DNA of 64,000 bases from Bradyrhizobium viridifuturi (GCF_001238275.1 NZ_LGTB01000020.1:1-64000), one strand, 5' to 3'; counted from the stretch's first letter, positions 27,311 through 36,482 are shown. Notes: generated from the sequence alone by a model not told the origin. Numbers and translations are program-made.

Positions 27311-28330
27311 CTAGCTGCCCGAAAACCGGTTTCGGTATTCGGTCGGCGACACGCCGAGGTGGCGCAGGAAGGCCCGCCGCATTCGCTCATCATCACCAAA
27401 CCCCGCTCGTTTGGCGACCTCGACGACGCCGCCGATCTGGCGGCTTTCGAGCAGCAGGCGCGCAGTCTCCACCCGCAGCGCCTCGACACCGCTTGCAGGT
27501 GTCATGCCGGTGCGGCTGACATAGGTCCGGGCAAAGGTGCGCGGCGTCATCCCGGCCTTTTCCGCGAGGGTCTCGACCTTGAGGTCTTCAGTGATGTTCT
27601 CGATGATCCAGGCATGCAGCGCGCTGAAACGTCCCTCGACGTCCGACGCTTGGGCCGCAAGAACGGTCGAGAACTGGCTCTGCCCACCCGGCCGCTTCAG
27701 GAACACCACGAGCCTGCGCGCGACATCGAGCGCGATGGTGTGGCCGAAATCCTCCTCGATCATCGCGAGCGCCAGGTCGATGCCGGCGCTGACGCCCGCC
27801 GATGACCAGACATGTCCATCCTTGACGAAAATCGCATTGGGCTCGACGCGGATATTGGGAAAGCTGTCCTGCAGACGAGGACAATAGCGCCAGTGCGTTG
27901 CAGCACGCTTGCCATCCAGGATCCCGGTCCAAGCCAGCGCAAATGCGCCGAGGCAGACCGATGCGATGCGGCGCGCCTTCGGCAGCGCCTTCGCAATCCA
28001 GTCCATCAACTCGGCGTCGTTGCGGATCTTCCAGATGCCGGGCCCACCCGGAATCACCAGCGTGTCGACCTCTGTGGGCGCAACACTGGTGATCGGCGCC
28101 GTGTCGATCATCATGCCGACATCGGTCGGCACCAAGCCGCCAGACGTCGACAGATAGGAAAGCGAATAGTCCGGCCCGGGCAGTTCGATCGCCTCCAGCT
28201 CAGCGAACACCTGAGCCGGCCCCGAAATGTCGAGCAAGATCACGCCCGGAAAGGCGACGATCGCGATCCGTCGCGGCGCTTTCCTGTCGCGCGGCTCAGG
28301 CCGGGGCGGTTTGGCAGCTTTCGAGGGCAT
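27311..28330 (-). CDS. GlxA-family transcriptional regulator (DJ-1/PfpI + AraC domains)
   Basis: This is a 339-residue protein from the ATG at 28330, which follows AAAGGA. Residues ~20-200 form a DJ-1/PfpI (glutamine amidotransferase-like) domain with the nucleophile-elbow cysteine in IASVCLGAFALA. Residues ~230-335 form an AraC helix-turn-helix domain (ETLAEKAGMTPRTFARTYVSRTGMTPA and GFGDDERMRRAFLRHLGVSPTEYR). It is divergent, across 63 bp, from the acetyltransferase-MFS-YqcI/YcgG-cupin operon and is the obvious candidate regulator of it. Confidence 0.92.
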   Translation of the reverse strand: MPSKAAKPPRPEPRDRKAPRRIAIVAFPGVILLDISGPAQVFAELEAIELPGPDYSLSYLSTSGGLVPTDVGMMIDTAPITSVAPTEVDTLVIPGGPGIWKIRNDAELMDWIAKALPKARRIASVCLGAFALAWTGILDGKRAATHWRYCPRLQDSFPNIRVEPNAIFVKDGHVWSSAGVSAGIDLALAMIEEDFGHTIALDVARRLVVFLKRPGGQSQFSTVLAAQASDVEGRFSALHAWIIENITEDLKVETLAEKAGMTPRTFARTYVSRTGMTPASGVEALRVETARLLLESRQIGGVVEVAKRAGFGDDERMRRAFLRHLGVSPTEYRNRFSGS

Positions 28331-28393
28331 ATTGTCCTTTAAGCCATTCGAGCCCGCCCTGTATAGCTCGCGATGGAATTCTGGAGTTCTGCC

Positions 28394-29107
28394 ATGTCGC
28401 GACATCTGGGCGGCGGATACGAGGCGATCAAATCGCCGTGGGCGGATTACGCGATCTACAGTCTACCCGACGCCTCCCGGATCGAAGCCTGCGACCGTCA
28501 GCCGCTGATGGACGCCATGAACGGCATCATTGCCGTCAACTGGCAGGCCACCGAGCCGCACTGGACCTCGGCCTCGTCACCCTTCGATAAGAAGTACAGC
28601 CTGATCCTCGTCTATGACGGCTCCGGCCTCGTGGCCTTCTCGGTCTACCGCATCCTGCAAATGTCGGCCGGGCTTGGAATCTATCGCAGCGGCACGGAAG
28701 TACTGCCGGCGCATCAGGGCCGCGGCTTGTACGGCTTCTTCACGGCAGAAGTCCTGAAATGTTCGGGCGCCGCCGAGCGAGCCGACGGCAACGTGCTCTA
28801 CGGGTGGCGGACGCGCAATCCGATCGTGTGGGCAGCGAACGCTAAGATTTGCGAAAAAGTGTCTCCATCATTGCTCGATGGTGCGCAGGACCCGGCACTG
28901 CAGGCGGCCTGTGTCGAGATGTGCACTTCGCTCTATCCGGGCAAGCCGCTCGAACTGCCCGACATGATCATGCGTGGCGCTTACGGCCACATTAAGCACC
29001 ATCGGCAGGCCTATCATGGCACCGCGTCGCTGGTCGATGCCGCGATGTCGCGAAAGATTCCAAATTCAGCGGATGCCCTTTTCTCGGTGGGTTACGCGAG
29101 GGTGTGA
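28394..29107 (+). CDS. GNAT-like N-acetyltransferase, divergent
   Basis: This is a 237-residue protein. I prefer the ATG at 28394, which has GGAG 8 bases upstream, to the ATG at 28373. The segment TEVLPAHQGRGLYGFFTAEVL has the Q/R-x-x-G-x-G acetyl-CoA loop of GNAT enzymes, and WRTRNPIVWAANAKI resembles the following strand. The remainder is not clearly assignable. The stop overlaps the start of the MFS gene (TGATG). It is the first gene of a four-gene operon. Confidence 0.65.
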   Translation: MSRHLGGGYEAIKSPWADYAIYSLPDASRIEACDRQPLMDAMNGIIAVNWQATEPHWTSASSPFDKKYSLILVYDGSGLVAFSVYRILQMSAGLGIYRSGTEVLPAHQGRGLYGFFTAEVLKCSGAAERADGNVLYGWRTRNPIVWAANAKICEKVSPSLLDGAQDPALQAACVEMCTSLYPGKPLELPDMIMRGAYGHIKHHRQAYHGTASLVDAAMSRKIPNSADALFSVGYARV

Positions 29108-30399
29108 TGTCGATGCTCGGACAACAAGCCGTTTTCGCCCCGACGTCGCGCTTAACCGATCGCGCCTACCTGGCCTGGACGGCTGTGACTATCGCCTATG
29201 CCATCGCCTTCCTGCAGCGCGTGGCGCCGCAATCGGTCAGCCTCAGCTTCATGCACGACTTCAACACCGACGCGGCCGGTGTGGCGATGTTGGCCTCGAG
29301 TTACTTCTGGGGCTACACCTTGATGCAGATTCCGGCCGGCCTTCTGGTCGATCGTTACGGCGTCAAGCGCGTCGTCCTCGTCAGCATGATCGCCTCGTCA
29401 CTCGGCAGCGCGGCGTTCGCGCTGGCGCCGAATCTGCTCGACGTGTTTGCTGCGCGCCTGATCGTCGCCTGCGGCGATGCGCTTGTCTTTACCGCACTGC
29501 TGAAGCTCGTCGCGCAAAGCTTTGCCGACGAGCGTTTCGGCATGATGTCAGGCATTTCACAGGTCTCCGGCTATGTCGGCGGCGTGATCGCGACGACACC
29601 GCTGGCAGCCGCCGTCTCGGGGTTCGGCTGGCGGGCCTGCTTCCTGTTCATCGCCTGCATCGGCCTCGCCAACCTGGCCTTCGCCAAGGTCACGCTCAAG
29701 CCTGATCCGGCGCCGCACAGCAACAAGACGCTGAAGGGCGTCGTGATCGCCGCGCGACAATCGCTGGCCCATGTCGCGAACTGGGGTTGCGCAATGACGT
29801 TTGCCTCGCACTTCGCGGTCGTGACGACGCTGTCGGGCGTCTGGGGCATTCCGATGGTCGCCCACCTCTTCCACATCTCGCCGACGGCTGCCGGCACGCC
29901 GCTGCTCGCCTTCATGATAGGCAATGCGTTCGGCTCGATCTTCCTCGGTCACGCCGCCGATCGTGCCGCCGCGGCGCTCGACCGCGCACTGATCGGCATT
30001 TGCGCATTGCGCATGCTGCTGATCGCGATGCTGCTACCGCCGGTCGCCCAGACATTCGGTCTCGCTTACGTCACCGTCGTGTTCACGATCCTGGGCCTCG
30101 TCGCCGGCGGCACCGTCCCGCTGGTGCTGAAATGCGTCAAGAAGCTCTACACCTCCGACTTGATCGGCGTGGGCGCTTCCGTGAACACCACCGCCGCGGG
30201 ACTCTTCGCCGGCGTCTCGCAGCCGATCATCGGCTTTGCGATGCTTACCGCCAGCAGCGTCTCCGGCACCGACGCCGTGCACAACGCAGCCGCGATCGGT
30301 GACGGCGGTTACAGCGCCTTGATCGTCATTCTGCTTCTGATGTCGCTGCCCGGCGTTGCCGGGCCGCTGATGATGAGAAGCAAGTTGATAGCTCGTTAG
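29107..30399 (+). CDS. Major facilitator superfamily transporter
   Basis: This 430-residue protein has about 12 hydrophobic segments, the loop 2-3 motif GLLVDRYGVKRVVL (MFS motif A) and a symmetric second half (LGHAADRAAAALDRALIG). It lies between the GNAT-like gene and the YqcI/YcgG gene with coupled or short spacing. It may import a substrate for, or export a product of, these enzymes. Confidence 0.9.
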   Translation: MSMLGQQAVFAPTSRLTDRAYLAWTAVTIAYAIAFLQRVAPQSVSLSFMHDFNTDAAGVAMLASSYFWGYTLMQIPAGLLVDRYGVKRVVLVSMIASSLGSAAFALAPNLLDVFAARLIVACGDALVFTALLKLVAQSFADERFGMMSGISQVSGYVGGVIATTPLAAAVSGFGWRACFLFIACIGLANLAFAKVTLKPDPAPHSNKTLKGVVIAARQSLAHVANWGCAMTFASHFAVVTTLSGVWGIPMVAHLFHISPTAAGTPLLAFMIGNAFGSIFLGHAADRAAAALDRALIGICALRMLLIAMLLPPVAQTFGLAYVTVVFTILGLVAGGTVPLVLKCVKKLYTSDLIGVGASVNTTAAGLFAGVSQPIIGFAMLTASSVSGTDAVHNAAAIGDGGYSALIVILLLMSLPGVAGPLMMRSKLIAR

Positions 30400-30424
30400 T
30401 GTCGTTATGAGTGTAGGGGGTGTT

Positions 30425-31180
30425 ATGGAGCGCTTGTTCTTGAAAAGAGGCGACGTTGCGTCGAACTTTCCGGTCAGCAGCTGGCAGAGCGTGATGTTCT
30501 CCGAGTTTGAGGCGCAGATGAGCAGCGAGGCAAGGCCGTTTCCTTGCGTGTTCGGAGTGACCGGGCATCGCCAGGATCAGCTCCGCTACCTCTTCCTCGA
30601 TCCGTATGACGTTGCGGTGCTCGGCGAACAGCTTGCACAATATGTTTCGGAGGCACGCTCGTTCGGCCCCAACACCTCATTGATCGTGTTCACGAGGCCC
30701 CGCCCCGTGCAGACGCTCGACGCCTATTATCGCAAGATGTGGCTGACGCTCGATCAGCTCGCACGCCTGGACAAGAATCCGTGGCCATCAGATATTCCGG
30801 AACAGATCGACCACCCGATGTGGGAGTTCTCGTTTGCGGGCGAGCCGATCTTCGTCGTATGCACGACGCCCGCGCATGTGATGCGCCAGAGCCGTCGATC
30901 CAGCGCGTTCATGCTCACGTTCCAGCCGCGCTGGGTATTCGAGAAGATCCTCGGAACGGAAAAGGCGGCAAATGCTGCATTTTCCGAGGTGCGCAAGCGC
31001 CTGATCCCATACGACAGTGCGAGCCCCTCCCCGCTTCTTGGCCGCTACGGCGCGACCGATGGCCGCGAATACCTGCAGTACTTCCTGCACGACGACAACA
31101 ATGCGAGCGGAGGCTGCCCGTTTGCCAAGCTCGCACAGAACAAGACACCTCCGATCGCGAACAAGGAACAGGCAGCATGA
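30425..31180 (+). CDS. YqcI/YcgG family protein, probable heme-dependent oxygenase
   Basis: This is a 251-residue protein from the ATG at 30425. Features of the YqcI/YcgG family are FPCVFGVTGHRQDQLRYLF, MWEFSFAGEPIFVVCTTPAH, RRSSAFMLTFQPRWVFEKI and the C-terminal SPLLGRYGATDGREYLQYFLHDD. At least one family member (GntA of guanitoxin biosynthesis) is described as a heme-dependent N-hydroxylase, so an N-oxygenation role is plausible but unproven here. Its stop overlaps the cupin start (ATGA), indicating coupled translation. Confidence 0.85.
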   Translation: MERLFLKRGDVASNFPVSSWQSVMFSEFEAQMSSEARPFPCVFGVTGHRQDQLRYLFLDPYDVAVLGEQLAQYVSEARSFGPNTSLIVFTRPRPVQTLDAYYRKMWLTLDQLARLDKNPWPSDIPEQIDHPMWEFSFAGEPIFVVCTTPAHVMRQSRRSSAFMLTFQPRWVFEKILGTEKAANAAFSEVRKRLIPYDSASPSPLLGRYGATDGREYLQYFLHDDNNASGGCPFAKLAQNKTPPIANKEQAA

Positions 31181-31496
31181 CCCAGATCATCGCCAGCACG
31201 AAGACTGAATTTGCCATCGATCGGGAGATCCTGAACCTGCTTCCGGCCCAGGGCTCCGTCGAGCTGCAGCACGATGCGGCAGGCAAGGTGCATCACTTCC
31301 ATACCCATCCGGTCGATGAAATCCTGATGATCGTCAGCGGCCGGCTGAACTTCATCTGGGACGGCGGCGAGCGGGTCTCGGTGCCGGCGACACCATCTTT
31401 CTGCCTGCCGGCACCCGACATCAATCCGAAGCGCTCGAGGGCGGTGCGATCTACGTCATTGCGACGCAGCCGCCAGCCAGACCGATGAGCAACTGA
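31177..31496 (+). CDS. Cupin-domain protein, frameshifted
   Basis: The ATG at 31177 overlaps the upstream stop. The first ~65 residues contain cupin motif 1, HHFHTHPVDEILMIVSGRLNF. The frame then breaks near 31386; one added G (ccggc to ccgggc) yields VPGDTIFLPAGTRHQSEALE, which is cupin motif 2, and a total of 106 residues. The product would be a single-barrel metal-binding cupin. As the last gene of the operon it may be a small isomerase, dioxygenase or product-binding protein. Confidence 0.75.
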
Positions 31497-31519
31497 CACA
31501 CAGGGAAAACGCGAACACC

Positions 31520-31702
31520 TCAGGATAGTGAAGGATCGCGCGGCGGTTCAACCGCCAAACGTTCGACCAGCTCGATGATCTCGGAACGCTGGCCGGGCGC
31601 AAGTCGACGGAGAGCCTTCAACAGTCGCAGGCTTTCCAGTGTTTCGCTCGATGGAGCTCCGAGCTTGTTCTGCAGCTCTGCAACATATGTGGGATTTTTC
31701 AT
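31520..31702 (-). CDS. Small hypothetical protein (60 aa)
   Basis: The ATG at 31702 follows AAGGTGCGAG. The product MKNPTYVAELQNKLGAPSSE, then LESLRLLKALRRLAPGQRSEIIELVERL, is soluble and helical. It is divergent from the 61-residue gene with only 25 bp between the start codons, so the promoters must overlap the opposite coding regions or be very compact. Confidence 0.55.
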   Translation of the reverse strand: MKNPTYVAELQNKLGAPSSETLESLRLLKALRRLAPGQRSEIIELVERLAVEPPRDPSLS

Positions 31703-31727
31703 CTCGCACCTTAAGTGAGGATTACGA

Positions 31728-31913
31728 ATGGCATACCCAGGTAAGCGTGAAGGCTTGGCCCAGAAGGTCGACACCGCAGCTCAAGAGGCCGAACGCCTCG
31801 GCCTGACCACGGCAACCTTGATACTCCGGATGGCACGCCTCGAGATCGATCGGGCGGAGCCCGAGGAGGTTGAAACTATGCCAAGGAACAACTTGCGCAG
31901 CAAGCCGAACTGA
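31728..31913 (+). CDS. Small hypothetical protein (61 aa)
   Basis: The ATG at 31728 follows GAGGAT. The product (MAYPGKREGLAQKVDTAAQE, then RLGLTTATLILRMARLEIDR) is amphipathic and soluble with no known domain. It is paired divergently with the 60-residue gene. Confidence 0.55.
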   Translation: MAYPGKREGLAQKVDTAAQEAERLGLTTATLILRMARLEIDRAEPEEVETMPRNNLRSKPN

Positions 31914-31922
31914 GGTTCCGGC

Positions 31923-31956
31923 ACGGGCCGGTTCCGCTTCACGGGGCCTCCGGCCC
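31923..31956 (+). terminator. GC-rich inverted repeat, possible terminator
   Basis: The arms CGGGCCGG (31923-31930) and CCGGCCCG (31949-31956) lie just after the stop of the 61-residue gene. There is no T-tract, so this is weak. Confidence 0.3.
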
Positions 31957-32059
31957 GCATCGACGCCGTAAACGACATCGCACGAGGCGAGAGGCTTTGC
32001 TCTCGCCTGCGGGTCAGGTTGCCATTACGTGGATCTGATCTTTGGCGCAGGCTGACTGG

Positions 32060-33318
32060 CTAGCCGGTGTTGCCTGCCTTGCCGAACGCGCCTGCCTCGG
32101 CCAACGCGGCGATGCGCCGGTCGTCATACCCAAGCGTCTTGCTCAGCACTTCCCCGGTGTGCTGACCGAGCAGCGGCGCCGCGACGGGATCGACCGTCGG
32201 CGTCAAGCTCATGCCGACCGGCGATTCGATGTTCGGAACCGAGCCGGCGGTTGGATGCGCGATCTTGCTGAGGCGATGCCGATCGCGCACTTCAGGCGCG
32301 TTGAAGCCCTCCTCGACCGTACGCAAATATCCCACCGGAATGTTGGCCTTCTTCATCTTCGCCATCCAGTGCTCGAGCGTGTCGCTTGCAAACACGCTGG
32401 CAATGATGCCGCGCAGCTTCTCCTTGTTGGCGGACCGCGCCTTGCGGTGGGCAAATTCGGGGTCGGTGACGAGATCCGGGCGTTCGAGCACGTCGGTGAC
32501 AAGCCGGCGATAGAGCCGGTCGTTGGCACAGGCCATATAGAGCGGGCCATCGGACGCCCGGTAGACGCCGACAGTCGGCGAGCCGTTCGGCGAGTTGCCG
32601 AAACGGCCGGGGTTGTTGCCATTGATGAGATAGGCCATTCCATAGAAGCCGGTCATCGATACCGCAGTGTCGATCAACGCGACCTCGACCTGCTGGCCGC
32701 GGCCAAGCCGATCCCGCGCGATCAAGGCCAGCAGGATGGCGTTGCAGGCCGACATGCCGGTTGCCATGTCCACGATCGGTGGTCCGGTGCGCACCGGTTC
32801 TCCATCCGGAAAGCCGTTGAGCGACATGAAGCCGCTTTCGGCCTGCGTGATCGGGTCGAAGCCCGGGCGCAGCGCGAAATCGCCTTTGCGGCCGTAGGCC
32901 GAGATCGAGCAATAGATCAGCCGCGGATTGGTCTCCGCGACCGATGCATAGTCGAGGCCAAATTTCTTCATTACGCCGCCGGAGAAGTTCTCCACCACGA
33001 CGTCGGCCTTGGCGATCAGCGCGCGCGCGACGTCGAGCGCAGCCGGATTGTTGAAATCGAGCGCAATGCCACGCTTGTTGCGGTTGAGGCTGAGATACGC
33101 GGCACTCTCTCCGCCGATTTCGGCGTGCTCGTAGGCGCGCGTGTCGTCCCCGCCGTCCGGATTCTCGATCTTGATGACCTCGGCCCCGAAGTCGGCCAGC
33201 GTTTGCGTACAGGCCGGGCCGGCAACGACGCGGGTGAAGTCGACAACCAGCAGGCCGTCAAGCGCCGTCGGAACTCCCTCCCCGCGCGCGCGCGCCCTGG
33301 CAATTCTGGTCTGGTCAT
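32060..33318 (-). CDS. Class III CoA-transferase (CaiB/BaiF family), frameshifted
   Basis: The ATG at 33318 opens MTRPELPGRAR. The frame shifts at the G/GC run near 33280-33293 and then reads GEGVPTALDGLLVVDFTRVV, the family's N-terminal strand, and continues to the stop at 32060. The repaired length is ~419 residues. The RPGFDPITQAESGFM segment carries the conserved aspartate that forms the acyl anhydride in this family. The enzyme moves CoA between carboxylic acids. It is one of three CaiB/BaiF genes in the window and stands alone. Confidence 0.83.
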
Positions 33319-33626
33319 GATCCGGCGCTTCCCATGTTATTTTGTCAGGCGAAATACGACGGCCCTACCAGGACCGGTACTGCACGCCTTTTAGCGGAAG
33401 CTCGTGACCAAAACCAAACCCGGATTTTGCAGGGCGGGACCTTCGCCTGACATGGCTGTCGTCGGCAAAAGACGGCCCGCAGTGCCTACGCGCGGTCGGG
33501 CGACTTGAACGTCGCGGAAATCGGCTGGATGCTGAAGCGAGAGCCGCGTCCGGCAAGCAGGGGAATAGATATCTGCGGGTAGCAACATTCGGTCGCCACC
33601 CGCTTTCGTCACCGCGAACCGCGGCG
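33319..33626. other. Intergenic, nothing recognised
   Basis: 308 bp between the CoA-transferase start and the GFA gene end. I find no RBS-supported ORF, hairpin or repeat. Confidence 0.6.
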
Positions 33627-34049
33627 CTATTCGGCAATTATCTCGCCGGAGCCGCCGAACTCGGCCGGGAAGTCCTTCAACTTCGGCAGGCCGTCGCGTA
33701 TCGGCAGCACCGCCTCGGAATAGTTGACGTGAACGCCAGGGTTGAACTTCAGCGTCGGGATCGTCGCGGTAAAGACGTCGACGAGCCCAAGCGTCGGGTG
33801 GTTGGTCATCAGGTGACCGCCGCACTTGTTGCAATATTTGCGCTGGCTCATTGCGGTCTTCTCGAATGTCGCGATGTGGTCGGCGCCCTTGGTGACCTCG
33901 ACCGCCTCAGGCTTCCAGAGACTGAACGCATTCACCGGGCCGCCGGACCAGGAACGGCATGAACGGCAGTGGCAGTAGCCCATCGCCTCGGGCTCCCCCG
34001 TGACCTTGAGCTCGACGGCGCCGCAGAAGCAGTTTCCAGTATGATTCAT
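33627..34049 (-). CDS. GFA-family (glutathione-dependent formaldehyde-activating-like) protein
   Basis: This is a 140-residue protein from the ATG at 34049, after AAGGAG. It has the zinc-binding cysteines of the Mss4-like GFA fold: CFCGAVEL, CHCRSCRSWSGGP and YCNKCGGHL. The family binds small thiol or glutathione adducts; true formaldehyde activation is established for few members, so I keep the general name. Confidence 0.9.
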   Translation of the reverse strand: MNHTGNCFCGAVELKVTGEPEAMGYCHCRSCRSWSGGPVNAFSLWKPEAVEVTKGADHIATFEKTAMSQRKYCNKCGGHLMTNHPTLGLVDVFTATIPTLKFNPGVHVNYSEAVLPIRDGLPKLKDFPAEFGGSGEIIAE

Positions 34050-34427
34050 CGGTCGGTTCTCCTTGGGTGAAGTGGTCGGACTTCGCGCCGGCATCGACCC
34101 ACGTTACTCGTGATGTTCGCGATGCAGGATAAGACGTAGGCGGACGTAGCCGCGGCGAACTCCCTGGTGGACGTACCAGACCATTCCCCACACAAGAGGC
34201 AATCACATTGCGCTCGCATGCAGGCAGGTCGTCGACGCGAGCGAAGTTACATGAAAGTCCGCGCCGCTGTCGACCATCTTCCACCCGGCACGGCCGCGCA
34301 CATCACCCATCACCCATCACCCAAGGATGGCGCTCACTGTGAGGCAAAGCACAATGCCGCAATGTGATGAATCGTTGTCGTACCGGTTGCCTGCACGGCA
34401 ACCGGCACGTGAGCACGTCACCCTGGA
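34050..34427. other. Intergenic region with a short tandem repeat and a hairpin
   Basis: No gene supported. It has three tandem copies of CATCACC at 34301-34323 and a perfect hairpin CCGGTTGCC (34383-34391) / GGCAACCGG (34397-34405) with a 5-base loop. The hairpin lies just past the stop of the minus-strand gene at 34428 and could aid termination, but no T-tract follows. Confidence 0.55.
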
Positions 34428-35003
34428 TCAGCGTTGACGGTCCTTCGCCGGACCCCGGTCCGGTGTTGCGAGCCCGTACATCAGCGCCAGCCGATCCAGG
34501 CATTCCTTGAGGCGCCGCGCGAAATAGTCCTGCCAGCGCTGCGTGCGCAATCCACGCCGCTGCCCAACCTGCTCCATGGTCATGCCGAGGATCAGGACGT
34601 CGTGCACCAGCGCCGAACCGTCGGCGCCGAGCTCGTGTTCCGCACGATTCAAGCGCAGCGTCGCCTGGCGCTGCCCCTCCGTGATCGGCTCACGTTGCTG
34701 ACCGCCATCAACATACTCCCGCGTCGTGTCTACCGCGCGCGGGCCACGCTCGGCCTTCTCCCAGTCATTCTGGAAAGCCCGACCGCTCCGATATTGCGTG
34801 TCGTCGATCTGCCGGTGTGCATGCAACCGGCCGAGCGGATCGTTGCGGATCGAGCGAAACGCGATGATCTTATCGCCCGGCTCGAGTGCCAGGGGATCGT
34901 CGACCGCGACGGTCGTCACCTCGGCATTGAAGGGCAGATCCTGGGAGCGACGATCATGCGTTCCAGCGGGATCGTACGGTTTCCGGCCCTTTGTGCGCGG
35001 CAT
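34428..35003 (-). CDS. Hypothetical protein, Rhizobiales-type, with C-terminal HTH-like region
   Basis: This is a 191-residue protein from the ATG at 35003, with GGAG upstream. A basic N-terminus (MPRTKGRKPYDPAGTHDRR) is followed by IRNDPLGRLHAHRQIDDTQY and, near the C-terminus, VLILGMTMEQVGQRRGLRTQRWQDYFARRL, which reads like a helix-turn-helix recognition segment. It may be a DNA-binding protein, possibly phage-derived. It lies downstream of the GcrA-like gene on the same strand, with 91 bp between. Confidence 0.6.
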   Translation of the reverse strand: MPRTKGRKPYDPAGTHDRRSQDLPFNAEVTTVAVDDPLALEPGDKIIAFRSIRNDPLGRLHAHRQIDDTQYRSGRAFQNDWEKAERGPRAVDTTREYVDGGQQREPITEGQRQATLRLNRAEHELGADGSALVHDVLILGMTMEQVGQRRGLRTQRWQDYFARRLKECLDRLALMYGLATPDRGPAKDRQR

Positions 35004-35094
35004 TGGCAAGCTCCAAAAATGAGTCGTGAGAGCGCGCGGCATCTCCCGCGCGGTTGCGGTAGTGGGATCGACATGCGTCGGTCGGATGACAGCC

Positions 35095-35640
35095 TCAGCT
35101 GGCCCCGATGGCTTGAAGCCAGGCGTCGTTCAGTACAGGTCTCACCGAGGTGTCGGGATCGCGGCTCAAGTGGAAATGCGGGGTGCAGTAGCTCGAGCCC
35201 GGTCGGCGCGGATGACCACAGAAGGTCATGGCTTCGTCCTCGGCATCCCCGCCATAGGGATAACGGCAGTCTCCGGGTTGGAGATCAAGCAACGAGAGGT
35301 GCCGTGGCGCGACCGCCGCGCAGCGAAGCCGGGGCATCTCCACCATTTCGGTGAAAATCCTTGGACAGCGAAGCAGATCGAGCTTCGGCTCGGCCCGCCG
35401 GTCACACGGCCACCCGCGGAGTTCAGGCAAGGATGGTTTCGGTGGATCGAGGTGACCCGGCAAGGTCGGCTCGGGCCGATCGAGGCCCGCCAGTCCCATG
35501 CGCTGCGCCCGGCTCAGCGCCGCGTTGCGGGTATAGGCCGTATTGAAGGTTGCGTTGATCGTGTCAGCTATTTCCGAATAGGACAAGCCGCGGGCGCGCA
35601 GGTCCTGCAGGGCAGCCGAATGCTCCGGCAGCCAGTTCAT
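35095..35640 (-). CDS. GcrA-family cell-cycle regulator homologue
   Basis: This is a 181-residue protein from the ATG at 35640 (MNWLPEHSAALQDLRARGLS); ATGs at 35643 and 35649 are also in frame. The N-terminal helix-turn-helix (YSEIADTINATFNTAYTRNAALSRAQRMGL) and the C-terminal Cys-rich piece (CRYPYGG, FCGHPRRPGSSYC) fit GcrA. GcrA proteins bind sigma-70 and promoters with CcrM GANTC sites. The middle is longer and more divergent than Caulobacter GcrA, so this is probably a paralogue. It is divergent from an S24 repressor, with operator-like sites between. Confidence 0.8.
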   Translation of the reverse strand: MNWLPEHSAALQDLRARGLSYSEIADTINATFNTAYTRNAALSRAQRMGLAGLDRPEPTLPGHLDPPKPSLPELRGWPCDRRAEPKLDLLRCPRIFTEMVEMPRLRCAAVAPRHLSLLDLQPGDCRYPYGGDAEDEAMTFCGHPRRPGSSYCTPHFHLSRDPDTSVRPVLNDAWLQAIGAS

Positions 35641-35692
35641 CATTTCCATTCCAAATTCCCATTTCTGTCATTCTGCCGGCGCCTTGCATAAC

Positions 35693-35707
35693 TTCCGATA
35701 TTCCGAA
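35693..35707. promoter_or_regulatory. Operator-like site O1 of the S24 repressor
   Basis: TTCCGATATTCCGAA matches 12 of 15 bases of the perfect palindrome at 36514-36528. It lies 53 bp before the GcrA-like ATG and 84 bp before the repressor ATG. Confidence 0.45.
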
Positions 35708-35720
35708 CAAAAAGTCAAGC

Positions 35721-35749
35721 TTGAATTCTGATAATCGTAACGGTAGTAA
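35721..35749 (+). promoter_or_regulatory. Repressor promoter with embedded operator-like site O2
   Basis: TTGAAT (35721-35726), a 17-base spacer and TAGTAA (35744-35749) form a plausible promoter. TTCTGATAATCGTAA (35726-35740), which matches 12 of 15 bases of the palindrome at 36514, fills the spacer, consistent with autorepression. It is 33 bp from O1. Confidence 0.45.
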
Positions 35750-35776
35750 TGTATCCGGGTTTGGAGAGGATGAAAC

Positions 35777-36411
35777 ATGCTGGACGCGGCGCTGATTGAA
35801 CGAGCACTGGAAAAGACAGGTAAGAGCAAAGGCGGGCTGGCCCGCGCGATGGGGGTTCGGGCCGGCGCGGTGTCCGAAATCCTGTCGGGAATACGACTGA
35901 TCAAGCATCGGAGATCGCCCCGATCATGGAGTATCTGGAGCTGAACTCGGTGCCGATCGTGGGCCGGGTCGGCGCCGGCGCTTCTATCCAGCCGGAGCTG
36001 GAGCAGGTGCCGCCGGAAGGTCTCGGGGAGATCGAGCTTCCTTTCCCGATGACGGAGGAGACCGTTGCTTTCGAGGTTTCGGGCGATTCGATGCTGCCGA
36101 AATACGAGAACGGCGATGTGATCGTGGTCTATCGCGAGCAGCGCTATCCGCTGTCGAGCTTCTACGGAGAGGAAGCTGCGGTCCGGCTGAAGAGCGGCGA
36201 GCGCTACCTGAAGACGATTGAACGCGGCAGCTCTTCTGGCACCGTCAATCTCAAGAGCTTCAATGCCAAGCCGATCAACGGCGTCAAGCTCGAATGGATC
36301 GGCGAGATCTGCGTCACCCTGCCCCGTGGCCAGATCGAGCGGCTGCGCGGCAAGACGGCGGCGAAGGGACGGAAATCCGCACCCAAGGGCGGCCGATCGT
36401 CCGAGAAGTAA
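35777..36411 (+). CDS. LexA/CI-like repressor (HTH + S24 peptidase), frameshifted
   Basis: The ATG at 35777 follows GGAGAGGATGAAAC. The N-terminal ~45 residues form an XRE-like helix-turn-helix (KSKGGLARAMGVRAGAVSEIL). The frame breaks near 35906; one added G (aagcat to aaggcat) continues as KASEIAPIMEYLEL and a full S24 domain, 211 residues in all. The catalytic serine motif is VSGDSMLPKYENGDVIVV and the likely lysine is in RYLKTIERG. VGRVGAGAS resembles the Ala-Gly autocleavage site of LexA. It may sense DNA damage through RecA-assisted self-cleavage, or be a phage-type repressor. Confidence 0.8.
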
Positions 36412-36482
36412 CGCTCCTTCTGGAGCCGGCCAGACCGATTCGGCGCCACTGCACCGAATCGGTCTGGGCCGTCGAGCTCGAA

